From Drosophila persimilis (taxonomy: Eukaryota; Arthropoda; Insecta; Diptera; Drosophilidae): DNA of 64,000 nucleotides. Location: assembly GCF_003286085.1 (NCBI RefSeq), contig NW_020825424.1, forward strand, positions 186,001 through 250,000. Reading direction: 5' to 3'. The stretch's first letter is position 1; every line of letters begins with the position of its first letter. Positions 1 to 9,475 of the stretch are shown one piece after another. Under the pieces are notes generated by a model. That model saw only the letters and a list, made by a program, of their open reading frames with translations, had not been told where the DNA came from and did not search any database. The position numbers and the translations under genes were made by a program.

Positions 1-632
1 CGATATATTAGGAGTGTGGATACCAAATTTGGTTGCTCTAGCTTTTATAGTCTCTGAGATCTAGGCGCTAATGTTTTACTCTAAGCAAAGCCGCCTATGC
101 TACGTGTGTGTTAGAGAGAGACAGGGCGAGAAAAAATGAAATTGTTTTCTTGATGCTGGCTATAATAATGATACGATCCAATTCAGATGCTGCAGTCTAA
201 AAGATATGGTCATTCTCTACGATTCTGAGTTTTTGGTTTTCTCGTATCTTTAAAATTGTGGATGCCACAGATTTTCGCCCTTTGTGGGGGCGGAAGTGGG
301 CGGGGCAAAGTTTTGAAATATTTTTGTAGCAGTGACATATCACAGAAGTCTGGATCCAAAACATCGTTGCTCTAGCTTTTATAGTCTTTGAGCATTAGGC
401 GCTGAAGGGGACGGACAGACGGACAGACGGACAGACGGACAGACGGACAGACGGACGGACGGACAGACGGACAGACGGACAGACAGACATGGCTCAATCG
501 ACTCGGCTATTGATGCTGATCAAGAATATATATACTTTATGGGGTCGGAAACGATTCCTTCTGGACGTTACACACATACACTTTTACCACAAATCTAATA
601 TACCCCAATACTCATTTTGAGTATCGGGTATA
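1..632 (-). mobile_element. DINE-1/ISY-like helentron, cut by window start
   Basis: This is the right-hand part of a repeat present eight times in the window. It ends in GAGTATCGGGTATA and carries a GGACAGAC array of about 80 bp at 410-490. A variable GTCT/GTCC (GGACAGAC) array and a TATACCCGATACT subterminal repeat are hallmarks of DINE-1/ISY helentrons. I set the strand so that the hairpin end is the 3' end, which puts this copy on the minus strand. It abuts the 5' flank of the LTIR-bearing BEL-A LTR at 633 exactly as the copy ending at 6518 does, so the junction is duplicated. Confidence 0.8.
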
Positions 633-704
633 AAAAGTGAGCGTAGGCTCTCTATTTTACGAGGGTCATTTGAATACTTGTTCCTTAAAGGAGTTTGACC
701 GAAC
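633..704. other. Short flank between DINE and LTIR element
   Basis: These 72 bp separate the helentron end from the first base of the inverted-repeat element. The same 72 bp recur at 6519-6590. They may be the remaining 5' part of the BEL-A LTR into which the inverted-repeat element inserted, but I could not match them to the LTR of the related BEL-B elements. No gene is visible. Confidence 0.4.
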
Positions 705-972
705 ACCGGTCGGCTCTGCTGTCCCCCTGTGCGTTGTGTTGGCTGGCTTGATTTTTGGTGTAGACGTGCAGCGTGGGCAAATATTGGAGATGGCGAGCGG
801 CTTTGGTCCGGCCGCCCACGTTGCATCTTTCTGGATGATTGGCTGCTGCATCCGAATGGTACTGGTCCGGCCACCCTATGCAATGTCAATGATGTTGGAG
901 TTGGCGTCGATGCGTGATGGCAATGGTCCGAGTTATTGGCCGCATCCGAGTGGCTGCTGGTCCGGCCACCAG
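705..972 (+). repeat. Left inverted arm of LTIR copy 1
   Basis: Matches the reverse complement of 2179-2450 with scattered substitutions and indels. The best conserved stretches are the outer 25 bp, the block around GATGGCGAGCGGC and CGCCCACGTTGCATC, and the inner block TTGGCCGCATCCGAGTGGC. The inner end lies next to further GGTCCGGCCAC motifs up to about 1125. Confidence 0.7.
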
Positions 973-1175
973 GATGCGTTGTCGATTTTGTTGATTGGCC
1001 GCATCCAAGTGGCTCTGGTCCGGCCACAAGGATGCGTTGTCAGTAGAATTGGCCTGGCCTCCTCGGCCATGTTCATCGTCGGGTTGATGGTGTAATTTTG
1101 AGTGGCTGCTGGTCCGGCCACCCAGATGAGGAGGTGTTCGTTTTGGCGTGTGATTTAATTTGTGTTTATTTGCAG

Positions 1176-1855
1176 GTACTTGTCGGCGTTTGGATGTTAT
1201 TTGTGGCGACCCTTGTCTGGTTGGTGTTGGCGTAAAACAGCAGGTGAGTATTTTGTGTGTGTTTGGCAGTCTGCTTCTCCCTCCTGTTTCTTCTTTCTTT
1301 GCAGGATTTGCTGGCGTCCGGCGGCTCAACACCGGGCCATCCCGCCCTCACATAATGACCGAGAGACGGGTGCGACCCAGTGGAGCGGCAACAGGCGCCA
1401 GCATCTGTGTCGTCGTTGGAAATGGCAGCTGTTGGTTCGGAGTGGCGTGACGTCACGGCCATGGTCAGTCGGCAGCGTCATCGAAGGAGGCCTCCTTTTC
1501 CGCCCCTTTGGCAGGAAATTGTTGATGTTGATGGCGAGGCAGCTTCTTGTTGGTCAGCTCTGTCTGTGTATTGGCAGGTACGTGTGATTTTCGTGTGTTT
1601 TGTCAGTTTTTCGTTGTTGTCCGTATTGACGTGTTTTTCTTTGTATTTTAGTGGCTGGCCTCTGGACTTCTGTTGGAATTGACGGTAGTGCTGCTGATGA
1701 GGCCTCCAAATTTCGCCCATTAATCCTCAAGAGAGTTGCAGGAGTGGCGAGGCAGCTGCTGGAGGGGCAGCTCTGTCGGTTTAATATCAGGTGAGTATGT
1801 TTGTTTGTCATTTGCAGATTTTTGTAAATTATGTTTAATTTTTGTCTATTTTCAG
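1176..1855 (+). other. Run of three small intron-like segments in LTIR element
   Basis: On the plus strand an acceptor-like TTTATTTGCAG ends at 1175. Three intron-like segments follow: 1244-1304 (GTGAGT to TTTGCAG, 61 bp), 1578-1651 (GTACGT to ATTTTAG, 74 bp) and 1791-1855 (GTGAGT to TTTTCAG, 65 bp). All have the short length typical of Drosophila introns. The exon ends near 1577 and 1790 resemble each other (GCGAGGCAGCT, then CAGCTCTGTC, then CAG), suggesting a duplicated exon-donor unit. I found no single reading frame through all exons, so a spliced non-coding or decayed transcript is as likely as a coding one. Confidence 0.35.
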
Positions 1856-1891
1856 GTTTTATTGGCATTAAACTTCTGCTATTCGGCGCAA

Positions 1892-2332
1892 TCAGTAAAC
1901 GTCGTTTAATCCCTCGCTTTCGAAGTCGCCACTGGATTGTCCCTTTAGGAACTTACGTAGGTCATCGTAAGGCTCTTCGTCGGTCCATTGGCTGTCGTCG
2001 TCCATGTCCATATCCGGCTCAGTGTCCGATATGGCTACTGCTGTTGCTGTATTGTCGGCGGCTGATGATGTTGTCAGAGGAGCAGGGACTGCTGCTGCTG
2101 TTGGTTGGAGTGGGTGCATGGCTGTTGTGCCCTTGCCATTTGCTGCGGCCAATTTTGTGAGTAGCTCTGGTGAGACAACTGGTGGCCGGACCAGCAGCCA
2201 CTCGGATGCGGCCAATAACACGATACGTTGGCATGACATACCGATGTCAATGCCAACAACTGGAAAAGGCATCTTCGGGTGGCCGGACCAGTGCCACTCG
2301 GTCTGCTGCACCAAACCAACAGACAGATGCAA
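1892..2332 (-). CDS. Possible ORF of LTIR element, acidic C-terminus
   Basis: A 146-codon frame that starts in the right inverted arm and ends in the element interior. The first half is low-complexity (Ala/Thr/Pro). The last 45 residues are strongly acidic and hydrophilic, with SDTEPDMDMDDDSQW followed by EEPYDDLRKFL, and look more like real protein than the rest of the element. The duplicate at 8917-9357 keeps the frame, though the copies are too similar for that to show selection. It opposes the intron-like signals on the other strand. I do not recognise the product; it could be chance. Confidence 0.25.
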   Translation of the reverse strand: MHLSVGLVQQTEWHWSGHPKMPFPVVGIDIGMSCQRIVLLAASEWLLVRPPVVSPELLTKLAAANGKGTTAMHPLQPTAAAVPAPLTTSSAADNTATAVAISDTEPDMDMDDDSQWTDEEPYDDLRKFLKGQSSGDFESEGLNDVY

Positions 2333-2450
2333 CGTGGGCGGCGGGACCAGAGCCGCTCGCCATCGGCAACACCATCATTGCCCACGATGCCTGCCAATAC
2401 TCACATCCAGCCAATAAACAACACACAGGGGGACAGCAGAGCCGGCCGGT
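2179..2450 (-). repeat. Right inverted arm of LTIR copy 1
   Basis: Reverse-complement partner of 705-972. The two arms are clearly diverged, whereas the two whole elements in the window are nearly identical. Arm divergence therefore predates the duplication. Confidence 0.7.
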
Positions 2451-2567
2451 ATACGATGAAAACGAACGCACGCACTCCTTTTTTTTCGTCGTATTAAAAA
2501 TACAAAAATTGCAGTCACCCAAGTTTTTTCGGTATCTTTTATTTAGAAAAACTATTCTAAATTTTCA
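2451..2567 (+). repeat. BEL-A LTR, 3' end (duplicate copy)
   Basis: This stretch ends in CTAATTTTCA-type sequence just before TGGCGCCCCCGGGTGG. Reverse-complemented, it resembles the start of the complete BEL-B LTR (TGAAAAATTAGAAGAG, then ACCGAAAACTTTGGGTGGC), with several differences. It is therefore the 3' end of a related BEL/Pao LTR whose upstream part is interrupted by the LTIR element. The duplicate is 9476-9592. Confidence 0.6.
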
Positions 2568-2756
2568 TGGCGCCCCCGGGTGGACTTGCAATTTAAACGT
2601 ATTAATTAAAGTGGAAGGCAAAAGTGACAGTGACACAGTGGAGAAAAGATCAATAGCCAAAATCTATTATACCTACATGTACATGCATATGTGCTGCAGC
2701 TAAATTGCCAAATTGACCGCGACGTGTGTGCAATAATTCAACAAACAAAACTAAAA
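2568..2756 (+). other. BEL-A primer site and first leader part (duplicate copy)
   Basis: Begins with TGGCGCCCCCGGGTGGACT, the primer-binding-site position directly after an LTR, as in the BEL-B elements. The leader continues with AAGTGACAGTGACA as in BEL-B and is cut at 2756 by a helentron. In the second copy (9593-9977) the leader is uninterrupted at this point. It contains no gene. Confidence 0.6.
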
Positions 2757-3880
2757 ACGAGGGGGAACGTTGTGAGTTGCTGCGGACACCGCAACTCTAC
2801 AGTTATACCCGATACTAAGTCAGTATGGCTTTCCTCCGGCAGACGCCGCTAATATTAAACGACACGACAAAGAGTGCGTGCGAGAGAGACAGAAAATCAG
2901 TCTGAGCGTGACGTCGGGCGCTGCGTAGCCACTGCAAATTGATTTGTTCCTTTTGGCTACAAAAATTATCTGATCGGATCCAGATTCAGCAATCTGATAG
3001 ATATGGTCGTTATCTATGATTCTCCGTTTTTAGTTTTTCTCGAATCTGCAATATTGTGGATGCAACAGATTTTCGTCCTTTGTGTGGGCGGAAGGGGGTG
3101 GGGCGAAATTTTGAGATACACGTTTTATAGTGAGATCTAAGAGAAGTGCGGATTCCAAATTTGGTTACTCTAGCGTTAATAGTCTTTGAGATTTGTGAAT
3201 ATCCCCAGATTTGCATCCTTTGCGGGGGCGGAAGGGGGTGTGGCGAAATTTTGAAACAAACTCGTCTCGGTCCGATATATTAGGACTGTGGATACCAAAT
3301 TTGGTTGCTCTAGCTTTTATAGTCTCTGAGATCTAGGCGCTAATGTTTTACTCTAAGCAAAGCCGCCTATGCTACCTGTGTGTTAGAGAGAGACAGGGCG
3401 AGAAAAAATGAAATTGTTTTCTTGATGCTGGCTATAATAGTAATACGATCCAATTCAGATTCTGCAGTCTAAAAGATATGGTCATTCTCTACGATTCTGC
3501 GTTTTTTGTTTTCTCGTATCTTTAAAATTGTGGATGCCACAGATTTTCGCCCTTTGTGGGGGCGGAAGTGGGCGGGGCAAAGTTTTGAAATATTTTTGTA
3601 GCAGTGACATATCACAGAAGTCTGGGTCCAAAACATCGTTGCTCTAGCTCTTATAGTCTTTGAGCATTAGGCGCTGAAGGGGACGGACAGACGGACAGAC
3701 GGACGGACGGACAGACGGACAGACGGACAGACAGACATGGCTCAATCGACTCGGCTATTGATGCTGATCAAGAATATATATACTTTATGGGGTCGGAAAC
3801 GATTCCTTCTGGGCGTTACACACATCCACTTTTACCACAAATCTAATATACCCCAATACTCATTTTGAGTATCGGGTATA
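2757..3880 (-). mobile_element. DINE-1/ISY-like helentron, full length, inserted in leader
   Basis: Full unit from ACGAGGGGG to CGGGTATA, about 1.12 kb. A hairpin of GAGTTGC (2774-2780), a 10-base loop and GCAACTC (2791-2797) lies near the left end, as expected for the 3' end of a helentron. TATACCCGATACT follows it, and its reverse complement ends the unit at 3880. The GGACAGAC array is at 3680-3735. The uninterrupted site at about 9781 shows insertion between two A residues without target duplication. It is non-autonomous: no Rep/helicase frame. Its 5' half differs from the next copy while its 3' half matches it closely, suggesting a recombinant unit. Confidence 0.85.
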
Positions 3881-4076
3881 ATCACCGCGTCGGTCGTGTA
3901 ATACCCTGTCTGCAGCTATATACAAAAGGAGATATACATATACCATCTACCAAAGGAGATCCAAGTGGAGCATCCAGCATAAGAAGAGGAGAGTGCAGCA
4001 CCTGGAATTTCCAATTTTATCAAGAGGTATTTGTGCAAAAAATTGAAAGCTCGAGTGAAGACGAAAAGATTTAAAA
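3881..4076 (+). repeat. BEL-A leader fragment, repeat unit 1
   Basis: About 196 bp of BEL-A leader, starting ATCACCGCGTCGGTCG and ending GACGAAAAGATTTA. It is also at 5199-5394 and, in its original context, at 9782-9977. It shares GAGGTATTTGTGCA followed by AAAATTGAA with the BEL-B leaders. Together with the following helentron it forms a 1318-bp tandem repeat. Confidence 0.7.
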
Positions 4077-5198
4077 ACGAGGGGGAACGTTGTGAGTTGC
4101 TGCGGACACCGCAACTCTACAGTTATACCCGATACTAAGTCAGTATGGCTTTCCTCCGGCAGACGCCGCTAATATTAAACGACACGACAAAGAGTGCGTG
4201 CGAGAGAGACAGAAAATCAGTCTGAGCGTGATGTCACGCGCTGCGTAGCCACTGCAAATTGATTTGTTCCTTTTGGCTACAAAAATTATCTGATCGGATC
4301 CAGATTCAGCAATCTGATAGATATGGTCGTTATCTATGATTCTGCGTTTTAAGTTTTCTCGAATGTGCAATATTGTGAATGCAACAGATTTTCGTCCTTT
4401 GTGTGGGCGGAAGGGGGTGGGCGAAATTCTGAGATATACGTTTTATAGTGAGATCTAACAGAAGTGCGGATACCAAATTTGGTTACTCTAGCTTTAATAG
4501 TCTCTGAGATTTATGAATATCCCCAGATCTGCATCCTTTGCGGGGGCGGAAGGGGGTGTGGCGAAATTTTGAAACAAACTCGTCTCGGTCCGATATATTA
4601 GGACTGTGGATACCAAATTTGGTTGCTCTAGCTTTTATAGTCTCTGAGATCTAGGCGCTAATGTTTTACTCTAAGCAAAGCCGCCTATGCTACCTGTGTG
4701 TTAGAGAGAGACAGGGCGAGAAAAAATGAAATTGTTTTCTTGATGCTGGCTATAATAGTAATACGATCCAATTCAGATTCTGCAGTCTAAAAGATATGGT
4801 CATTCTCTACGATTCTGCGTTTTTTGTTTTCTCGTATCTTTAAAATTGTGGATGCCACAGATTTTCGCCCTTTGTGGGGGCGGAAGTGGGCGGGGCAAAG
4901 TTTTGAAATATTTTTGTAGCAGTGACATATCACAGAAGTCTGGGTCCAAAACATCGTTGCTCTAGCTCTTATAGTCTTTGAGCATTAGGCGCTGAAGGGG
5001 ACGGACAGACGGACAGACGGACGGACGGACAGACGGACAGACGGACAGACAGACATGGCTCAATCGACTCGGCTATTGATGCTGATCAAGAATATATATA
5101 CTTTATGGGGTCGGAAACGATTCCTTCTGGGCGTTACACACATCCACTTTTACCACAAATCTAATATACCCCAATACTCATTTTGAGTATCGGGTATA
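4077..5198 (-). mobile_element. DINE-1/ISY-like helentron, tandem unit 1
   Basis: Full-length unit with the left-end hairpin, TATACCCGATACT subterminal repeats and the GGACAGAC array (about 5000-5054). It joins the leader at GATTTA in the same way as the copies at 5395 and 9978, so all three descend from one insertion. Its right end joins leader sequence again at 5199, which marks the head-to-tail duplication. Confidence 0.85.
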
Positions 5199-5394
5199 AT
5201 CACCGCGTCGGTCGTGTAATACCCTGTCTGCAGCTATATACAAAAGGAGATATACATATACCATCTACCAAAGGAGATCCAAGTGGAGCATCCAGCATAA
5301 GAAGAGGAGAGTGCAGCACCTGGAATTTCCAATTTTATCAAGAGGTATTTGTGCAAAAAATTGAAAGCTCGAGTGAAGACGAAAAGATTTAAAA
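5199..5394 (+). repeat. BEL-A leader fragment, repeat unit 2
   Basis: Second copy of the 196-bp leader fragment, matching 3881-4076 over its length. It is flanked on both sides by helentrons. Confidence 0.7.
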
Positions 5395-6518
5395 ACGAGG
5401 GGGAACGTTGTGAGTTGCTGCGGACACCGCAACTCTACAGTTATACCCGATACTAAGTCAGTATGGCTTTCCTCCGGCAGACGCCGCTAATATTAAACGA
5501 CACGACAAAGAGTGCGTGCGAGAGAGACAGAAAATCAGTCTGAGCGTGATGTCACGCGCTGCGTAGCCACTGCAAATTGATTTGTTCCTTTTGGCTACAA
5601 AAATTATCTGATCTGATCCAGATTCAGCAATCTGATAGATATGGTCGTTATCTATGATTCTGCGTTTTAAGTTTTCTCGAATGTGCAATATTGTGAATGC
5701 AACAGATTTTCGTCCTTTGTGTGGGCGGAAGGGGGTGGGCGAAATTCTGAGATATACGTTTTATAGTGAGATCTAACAGAAGTGCGGATACCAAATTTGG
5801 TTACTCTAGCTTTAATAGTCTCTGAGATTTATGAATATCCCCAGATCTGCATCCTTTGCGGGGGCGGAAGGGGGTGTGGCGAAATTTTGAAACAAACTCG
5901 TCTCGGTCCGATATATTAGGACTGTGGATACCAAATTTGGTTGCTCTAGCTTTTATAGTCTCTGAGATCTAGGCGCTAATGTTTTACTCTAAACAAAGCC
6001 GCCTATGCTACGTGTGTGTTAGAGAGAGACAGAAAAAATGAAATTGTTTTCGTGATGCTGGCTATAATAATAATACGATCCAATTCAGATTCTGCAGATT
6101 TGTTGTCTAAAAGATATGGTCATTCTCTACGATTCTGCGTTTTTGGTTTTCTTGTATCTTTAAAATTGTGGATGCCACAGATTTTCGCCCTTTGTGGGGA
6201 CGGAAGTGGGCGGGGCAAAGTTTTGAAATATTTTCGGAGCAGTGACATATCACAGAAGTCTGGATCCAAAACATCGTTGCTCTAGCTCTTATAGTCTTTG
6301 AGCATTAGGCGCTGAAGGGGACGGACAGACGGACAGACGGACGGACGGACAGACGGACGGACGGACAGACAGACATGGCTCAATCGACTCGGCTATTGAT
6401 GCTGATCAAGAATATATATACTTTATGGGGTCGGAAACGATTCCTTCTGGACGTTACACACATACACTTTTACCACAAATCTAATATACCCCAATACTCA
6501 TTTTGAGTATCGGGTATA
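5395..6518 (-). mobile_element. DINE-1/ISY-like helentron, tandem unit 2
   Basis: Full unit with hairpin, subterminal repeats and GGACAGAC array (about 6322-6375). It differs from its neighbour in the right half: a shorter AGACAGAAAAAATG tract at about 6027 and an extra ATTTGTTG at about 6099. It meets the BEL-A LTR/LTIR flank at 6519, exactly as the copy ending at 632 does. Confidence 0.85.
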
Positions 6519-7708
6519 AAAAGTGAGCGTAGGCTCTCTATTTTACGAGGGTCATTTGAATACTTGTTCCTTAAAGGAGTTTGACCGAACACCGGTCGGC
6601 TCTGCTGTCCCCCTGTGCGTTGTGTTGGCTGGCTTGATTTTTGGTGTAGACGTGCAGCGTGGGCAAATATTGGAGATGGCGAGCGGCTTTGGTCCGGCCG
6701 CCCACGTTGCATCTTTCTGGATGATTGGCTGCTGCATCCGAATGGTACTGGTCCGGCCACCCTATGCAATGTCAATGATGTTGGAGTTGGCGTCGATGCG
6801 TGATGGCAATGGTCCGAGTTATTGGCCGCATCCGAGTGGCTGCTGGTCCGGCCACCAGGATGCGTTGTCGATTTTGTTGATTGGCCGCATCCAAGTGGCT
6901 CTGGTCCGGCCACAAGGATGCGTTGTCAGTAGAATTGGCCTGGCCTCCTCGGCCATGTTCATCGTCGGGTTGATGGTGTAATTTTGAGTGGCTGCTGGTC
7001 CGGCCACCCAGATGAGGAGGTGTTCGTTTTGGCGTGTGATTTAATTTGTGTTTATTTGCAGGTACTTGTCGGCGTTTGGATGTTATTTGTGGCGACCCTT
7101 GTCTGGTTGGTGTTGGCGTAAAACAGCAGGTGAGTATTTTGTGTGTGTTTGGCAGTCTGCTTCTCCCTCCTGTTTCTTCTTTCTTTGCAGGATTTGCTGG
7201 CGTCCGGCGGCTCAACACCGGGCCATCCCGCCCTCACATAATGACCGAGAGACGGGTGCGACCCAGTGGAGCGGCAACAGGCGCCAGCATCTGTGTCGTC
7301 GTTGGAAATGGCAGCTGTTGGTTCGGAGTGGCGTGACGTCACGGCCATGGTCAGTCGGCAGCGTCATCGAAGGAGGCCTCCTTTTCCGCCCCTTTGGCAG
7401 GAAATTGTTGATGTTGATGGCGAGGCAGCTTCTTGTTGGTCAGCTCTGTCTGTGTATTGGCAGGTACGTGTGACTTTCGTGTGTTTTGTCAGTTTTTCGT
7501 TGTTGTCCGTATTGACGTGTTTTTCTTTGTATTTTAGTGGCTGGCCTCTGGACTTCTGTTGGAATTGACGGTAGTGCTGCTGATGAGGCCTCCAAATTTC
7601 GCCCATTATGCCTCAAGAGAGTTGCAGGAGTGGCGAGGCAGCTGCTGGAGGGGCAGCTCTGTCGGTTTAATATCAGGTGAGTATGTTTGTTTGTCATTTG
7701 CAGATTTT

Positions 7709-8847
7709 TATACCCGATACTCAAAATGAGTATTGGGGTATATTAGATTTGTGGTAAAAGTGGATGTGTGTAACGTCCAGAAGGAATCGTTTCCGACCCC
7801 ATAAAGTATATATATTCTTGATCAGCATCAATAGCCGAGTCGATTGAGCCATGTCTGTCTGTCCGTCTGTCCGTCTGTCCGTCCGTCCGTCTGTCCGTCT
7901 GTCCGTCTGTCCGTCTGTCCGTCCCCTTCAGCGCCTAATGCTCAAAGACTATAAAAGCTAGAGCAACGATGTTTTGGATCCAGACTTCTGTGATATGTCA
8001 CTGCTACAAAAATATTTCAAAACTTTGCCCCGCCCACTTCCGCCCCCACAAAGGGCGAAAATCTGTGGCATCCACAATTTTAAAGATACGAGAAAACCAA
8101 AAACTCAGAATCGTAGAGAATGACCATATCTTTTAGACTGCAGCATCTGAATTGGATCGTATCATTATTATAGCCAGCATCAAGAAAACAATTTCATTTT
8201 TTCTCGCCCTGTCTCTCTCTAACACACACGTAGCATAGGCGGCTTTGCTTAGAGTAAAACATTAGCGCCTAGATCTCAGAGACTATAAAAGCTAGAGCAA
8301 CCAAATTTGGTATCCACACTCCTAATATATCAGACCGAGACGAGTTTGTTTCAAAATTTCGCCACACCCCCTTCCGCCCCCGCAAAGGATGCAAATCTGG
8401 GGATATTCACAAATCTCAAAGACTATTAACGCTAGAGTAACCAAATTTGGAATCCGCACTTCTCTTAGATCTCACTATAAAACGTGTATCTCAAAATTTC
8501 GCCCCACCCCCTTCCGCCCACACAAAGGACGAAAATCTGTTGCATCCACAATATTGCAGATTCGAGAAAACTAAAAACGGGGAATCATAGATAACGACCA
8601 TATCTATCAGGTTGCTGAATCTGGATCAGATCAGATAATTTTTGTAGCCAAAAGGAACAAATCAATTTGCAGTGGCTACGCAGCGCGTGACATCACGCTC
8701 AGACTGATTTTCTGTCTCTCTCGCACGCACTCTTTGTCGTGTCGTTTAATATTAGCGGCGTCTGCCGGAGGAAAGCCATACTGACTTAGTATCGGGTATA
8801 ACTGTAGAGTTGCGGTGTCCGCAGCAACTCACAACGTTCCCCCTCGT
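7709..8847 (+). mobile_element. DINE-1/ISY-like helentron, reverse copy in LTIR copy 2
   Basis: 1139 bp from TATACCCGATAC to CCCCCTCGT, with the GTCT/GTCC array at about 7854-7925 and the hairpin near the right end. The unoccupied site at about 1820 reads AGATTTTTGTAAAT. The occupied site keeps all five T residues with no duplication, so insertion was precise, between T and T. That is the known helentron behaviour and fixes both ends of the element. Confidence 0.9.
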
Positions 8848-8916
8848 TGTAAATTATGTTTAATTTTTGTCTATTTTCAGGTTTTATTGGCATTAAACTT
8901 CTGCTATTCGGCGCAA

Positions 8917-9357
8917 TCAGTAAACGTCGTTTAATCCCTCGCTTTCGAAGTCGCCACTGGATTGTCCCTTTAGGAACTTACGTAGGTCATCGTAAGGCTC
9001 TTCGTCGGTCCATTGGCTGTCGTCGTCCATGTCCATATCCGGCTCAGTGTCCGATATGGCTACTGCTGTTGCTGTATTGTCGGCGGCTGATGATGTTGTC
9101 AGAGGAGCAGGGACTGCTGCTGCTGTTGGTTGGAGTGGGTGCATGGCTGTTGTGCCCTTGCCATTTGCTGCGGCCAATTTTGTGAGTAGCTCTGGTGAGA
9201 CAACTGGTGGCCGGACCAGCAGCCACTCGGATGCGGCCAATAACACGATACGTTGGCATGACATTCCGATGTCAATGCCAACAACTGGAAAAGGCATCTT
9301 CGGGTGGCCGGACCAGTGCCACTCGGTCTGCTGCACCAAACCAACAGACAGATGCAA
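8917..9357 (-). CDS. Possible ORF of LTIR element, second copy
   Basis: Open frame of 146 codons matching that at 1892-2332, with the same acidic C-terminal tail. It carries no independent evidence of function because the whole region is a recent duplicate. Confidence 0.22.
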   Translation of the reverse strand: MHLSVGLVQQTEWHWSGHPKMPFPVVGIDIGMSCQRIVLLAASEWLLVRPPVVSPELLTKLAAANGKGTTAMHPLQPTAAAVPAPLTTSSAADNTATAVAISDTEPDMDMDDDSQWTDEEPYDDLRKFLKGQSSGDFESEGLNDVY

Positions 9358-9475
9358 CGTGGGCGGCGGGACCAGAGCCGCTCGCCATCGGCAACACCAT
9401 CATTGCCCACGATGCCTGCCAATACTCACATCCAGCCAATAAACAACACACAGGGGGACAGCAGAGCCGGCCGGT

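Larger units (their letters stand above)
705..2450. mobile_element. LTIR element copy 1: long inverted-repeat DNA transposon
   Basis: The outer ends ACCGGTCGGCTCTGCTGTCC (705) and ACCGGCCGGCTCTGCTGTCC (read on the minus strand from 2450) start imperfect inverted repeats of about 270 bp, 705-972 and 2179-2450. Both arms contain recurring GGTCCGGCCACC blocks and GGCCGCATCCGAGTGGC blocks. The 1.2-kb middle has no recognisable transposase but has splice-like signals and a minus-strand open frame (separate entries). It lies inside a BEL-A LTR. No target duplication is obvious. The structure fits a non-autonomous foldback-like or long-TIR DNA transposon; the superfamily is not identified. The duplicate is at 6591-9475. 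Confidence 0.65.
3881..6518. repeat. 1318-bp tandem duplication of leader plus helentron
   Basis: Leader fragment plus helentron (3881-5198) is repeated head to tail at 5199-6518. Corresponding points are 1318 bp apart, and the unit is almost unchanged through the leader and the first half of the helentron (for example GATCGGATCC at about 4293 against GATCTGATCC). The last part of the second helentron (6000-6518) differs more and instead resembles the copy at 1-632, as expected if exchange occurred between helentron copies. Confidence 0.85.
6591..9475. mobile_element. LTIR element copy 2, with helentron inserted
   Basis: Nearly identical to 705-2450, with only a few substitutions such as GTGACTTTCG for GTGATTTTCG and GACATTCCG for GACATACCG. 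It is interrupted at 7709-8847 by a reverse-oriented helentron that lies inside the third intron-like segment. The offset from copy 1 is 5886 bp before the insertion and 7025 bp after it. Inverted arms are at about 6591-6858 and 9204-9475. Confidence 0.65.

Noticed and set aside
410-490. GGACAGAC arrays as a possible CRISPR or satellite array
   Set aside because: The 4-8-bp units have no spacers and recur at the same place in every helentron; this is the known internal microsatellite of DINE-1-type elements.
637-1095. 152-codon plus-strand ORF in the LTIR element
   Set aside because: It runs through the inverted arm and its GGTCCGGCCAC sub-repeats, so its repetitive product (SYWPHPSGCWSGH) reflects the DNA repeats.
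3865-4074. 69-codon ORF repeated at 5183-5392
   Set aside because: It begins in the helentron end and runs into BEL leader; there is no common start in the undisturbed leader at 9782.
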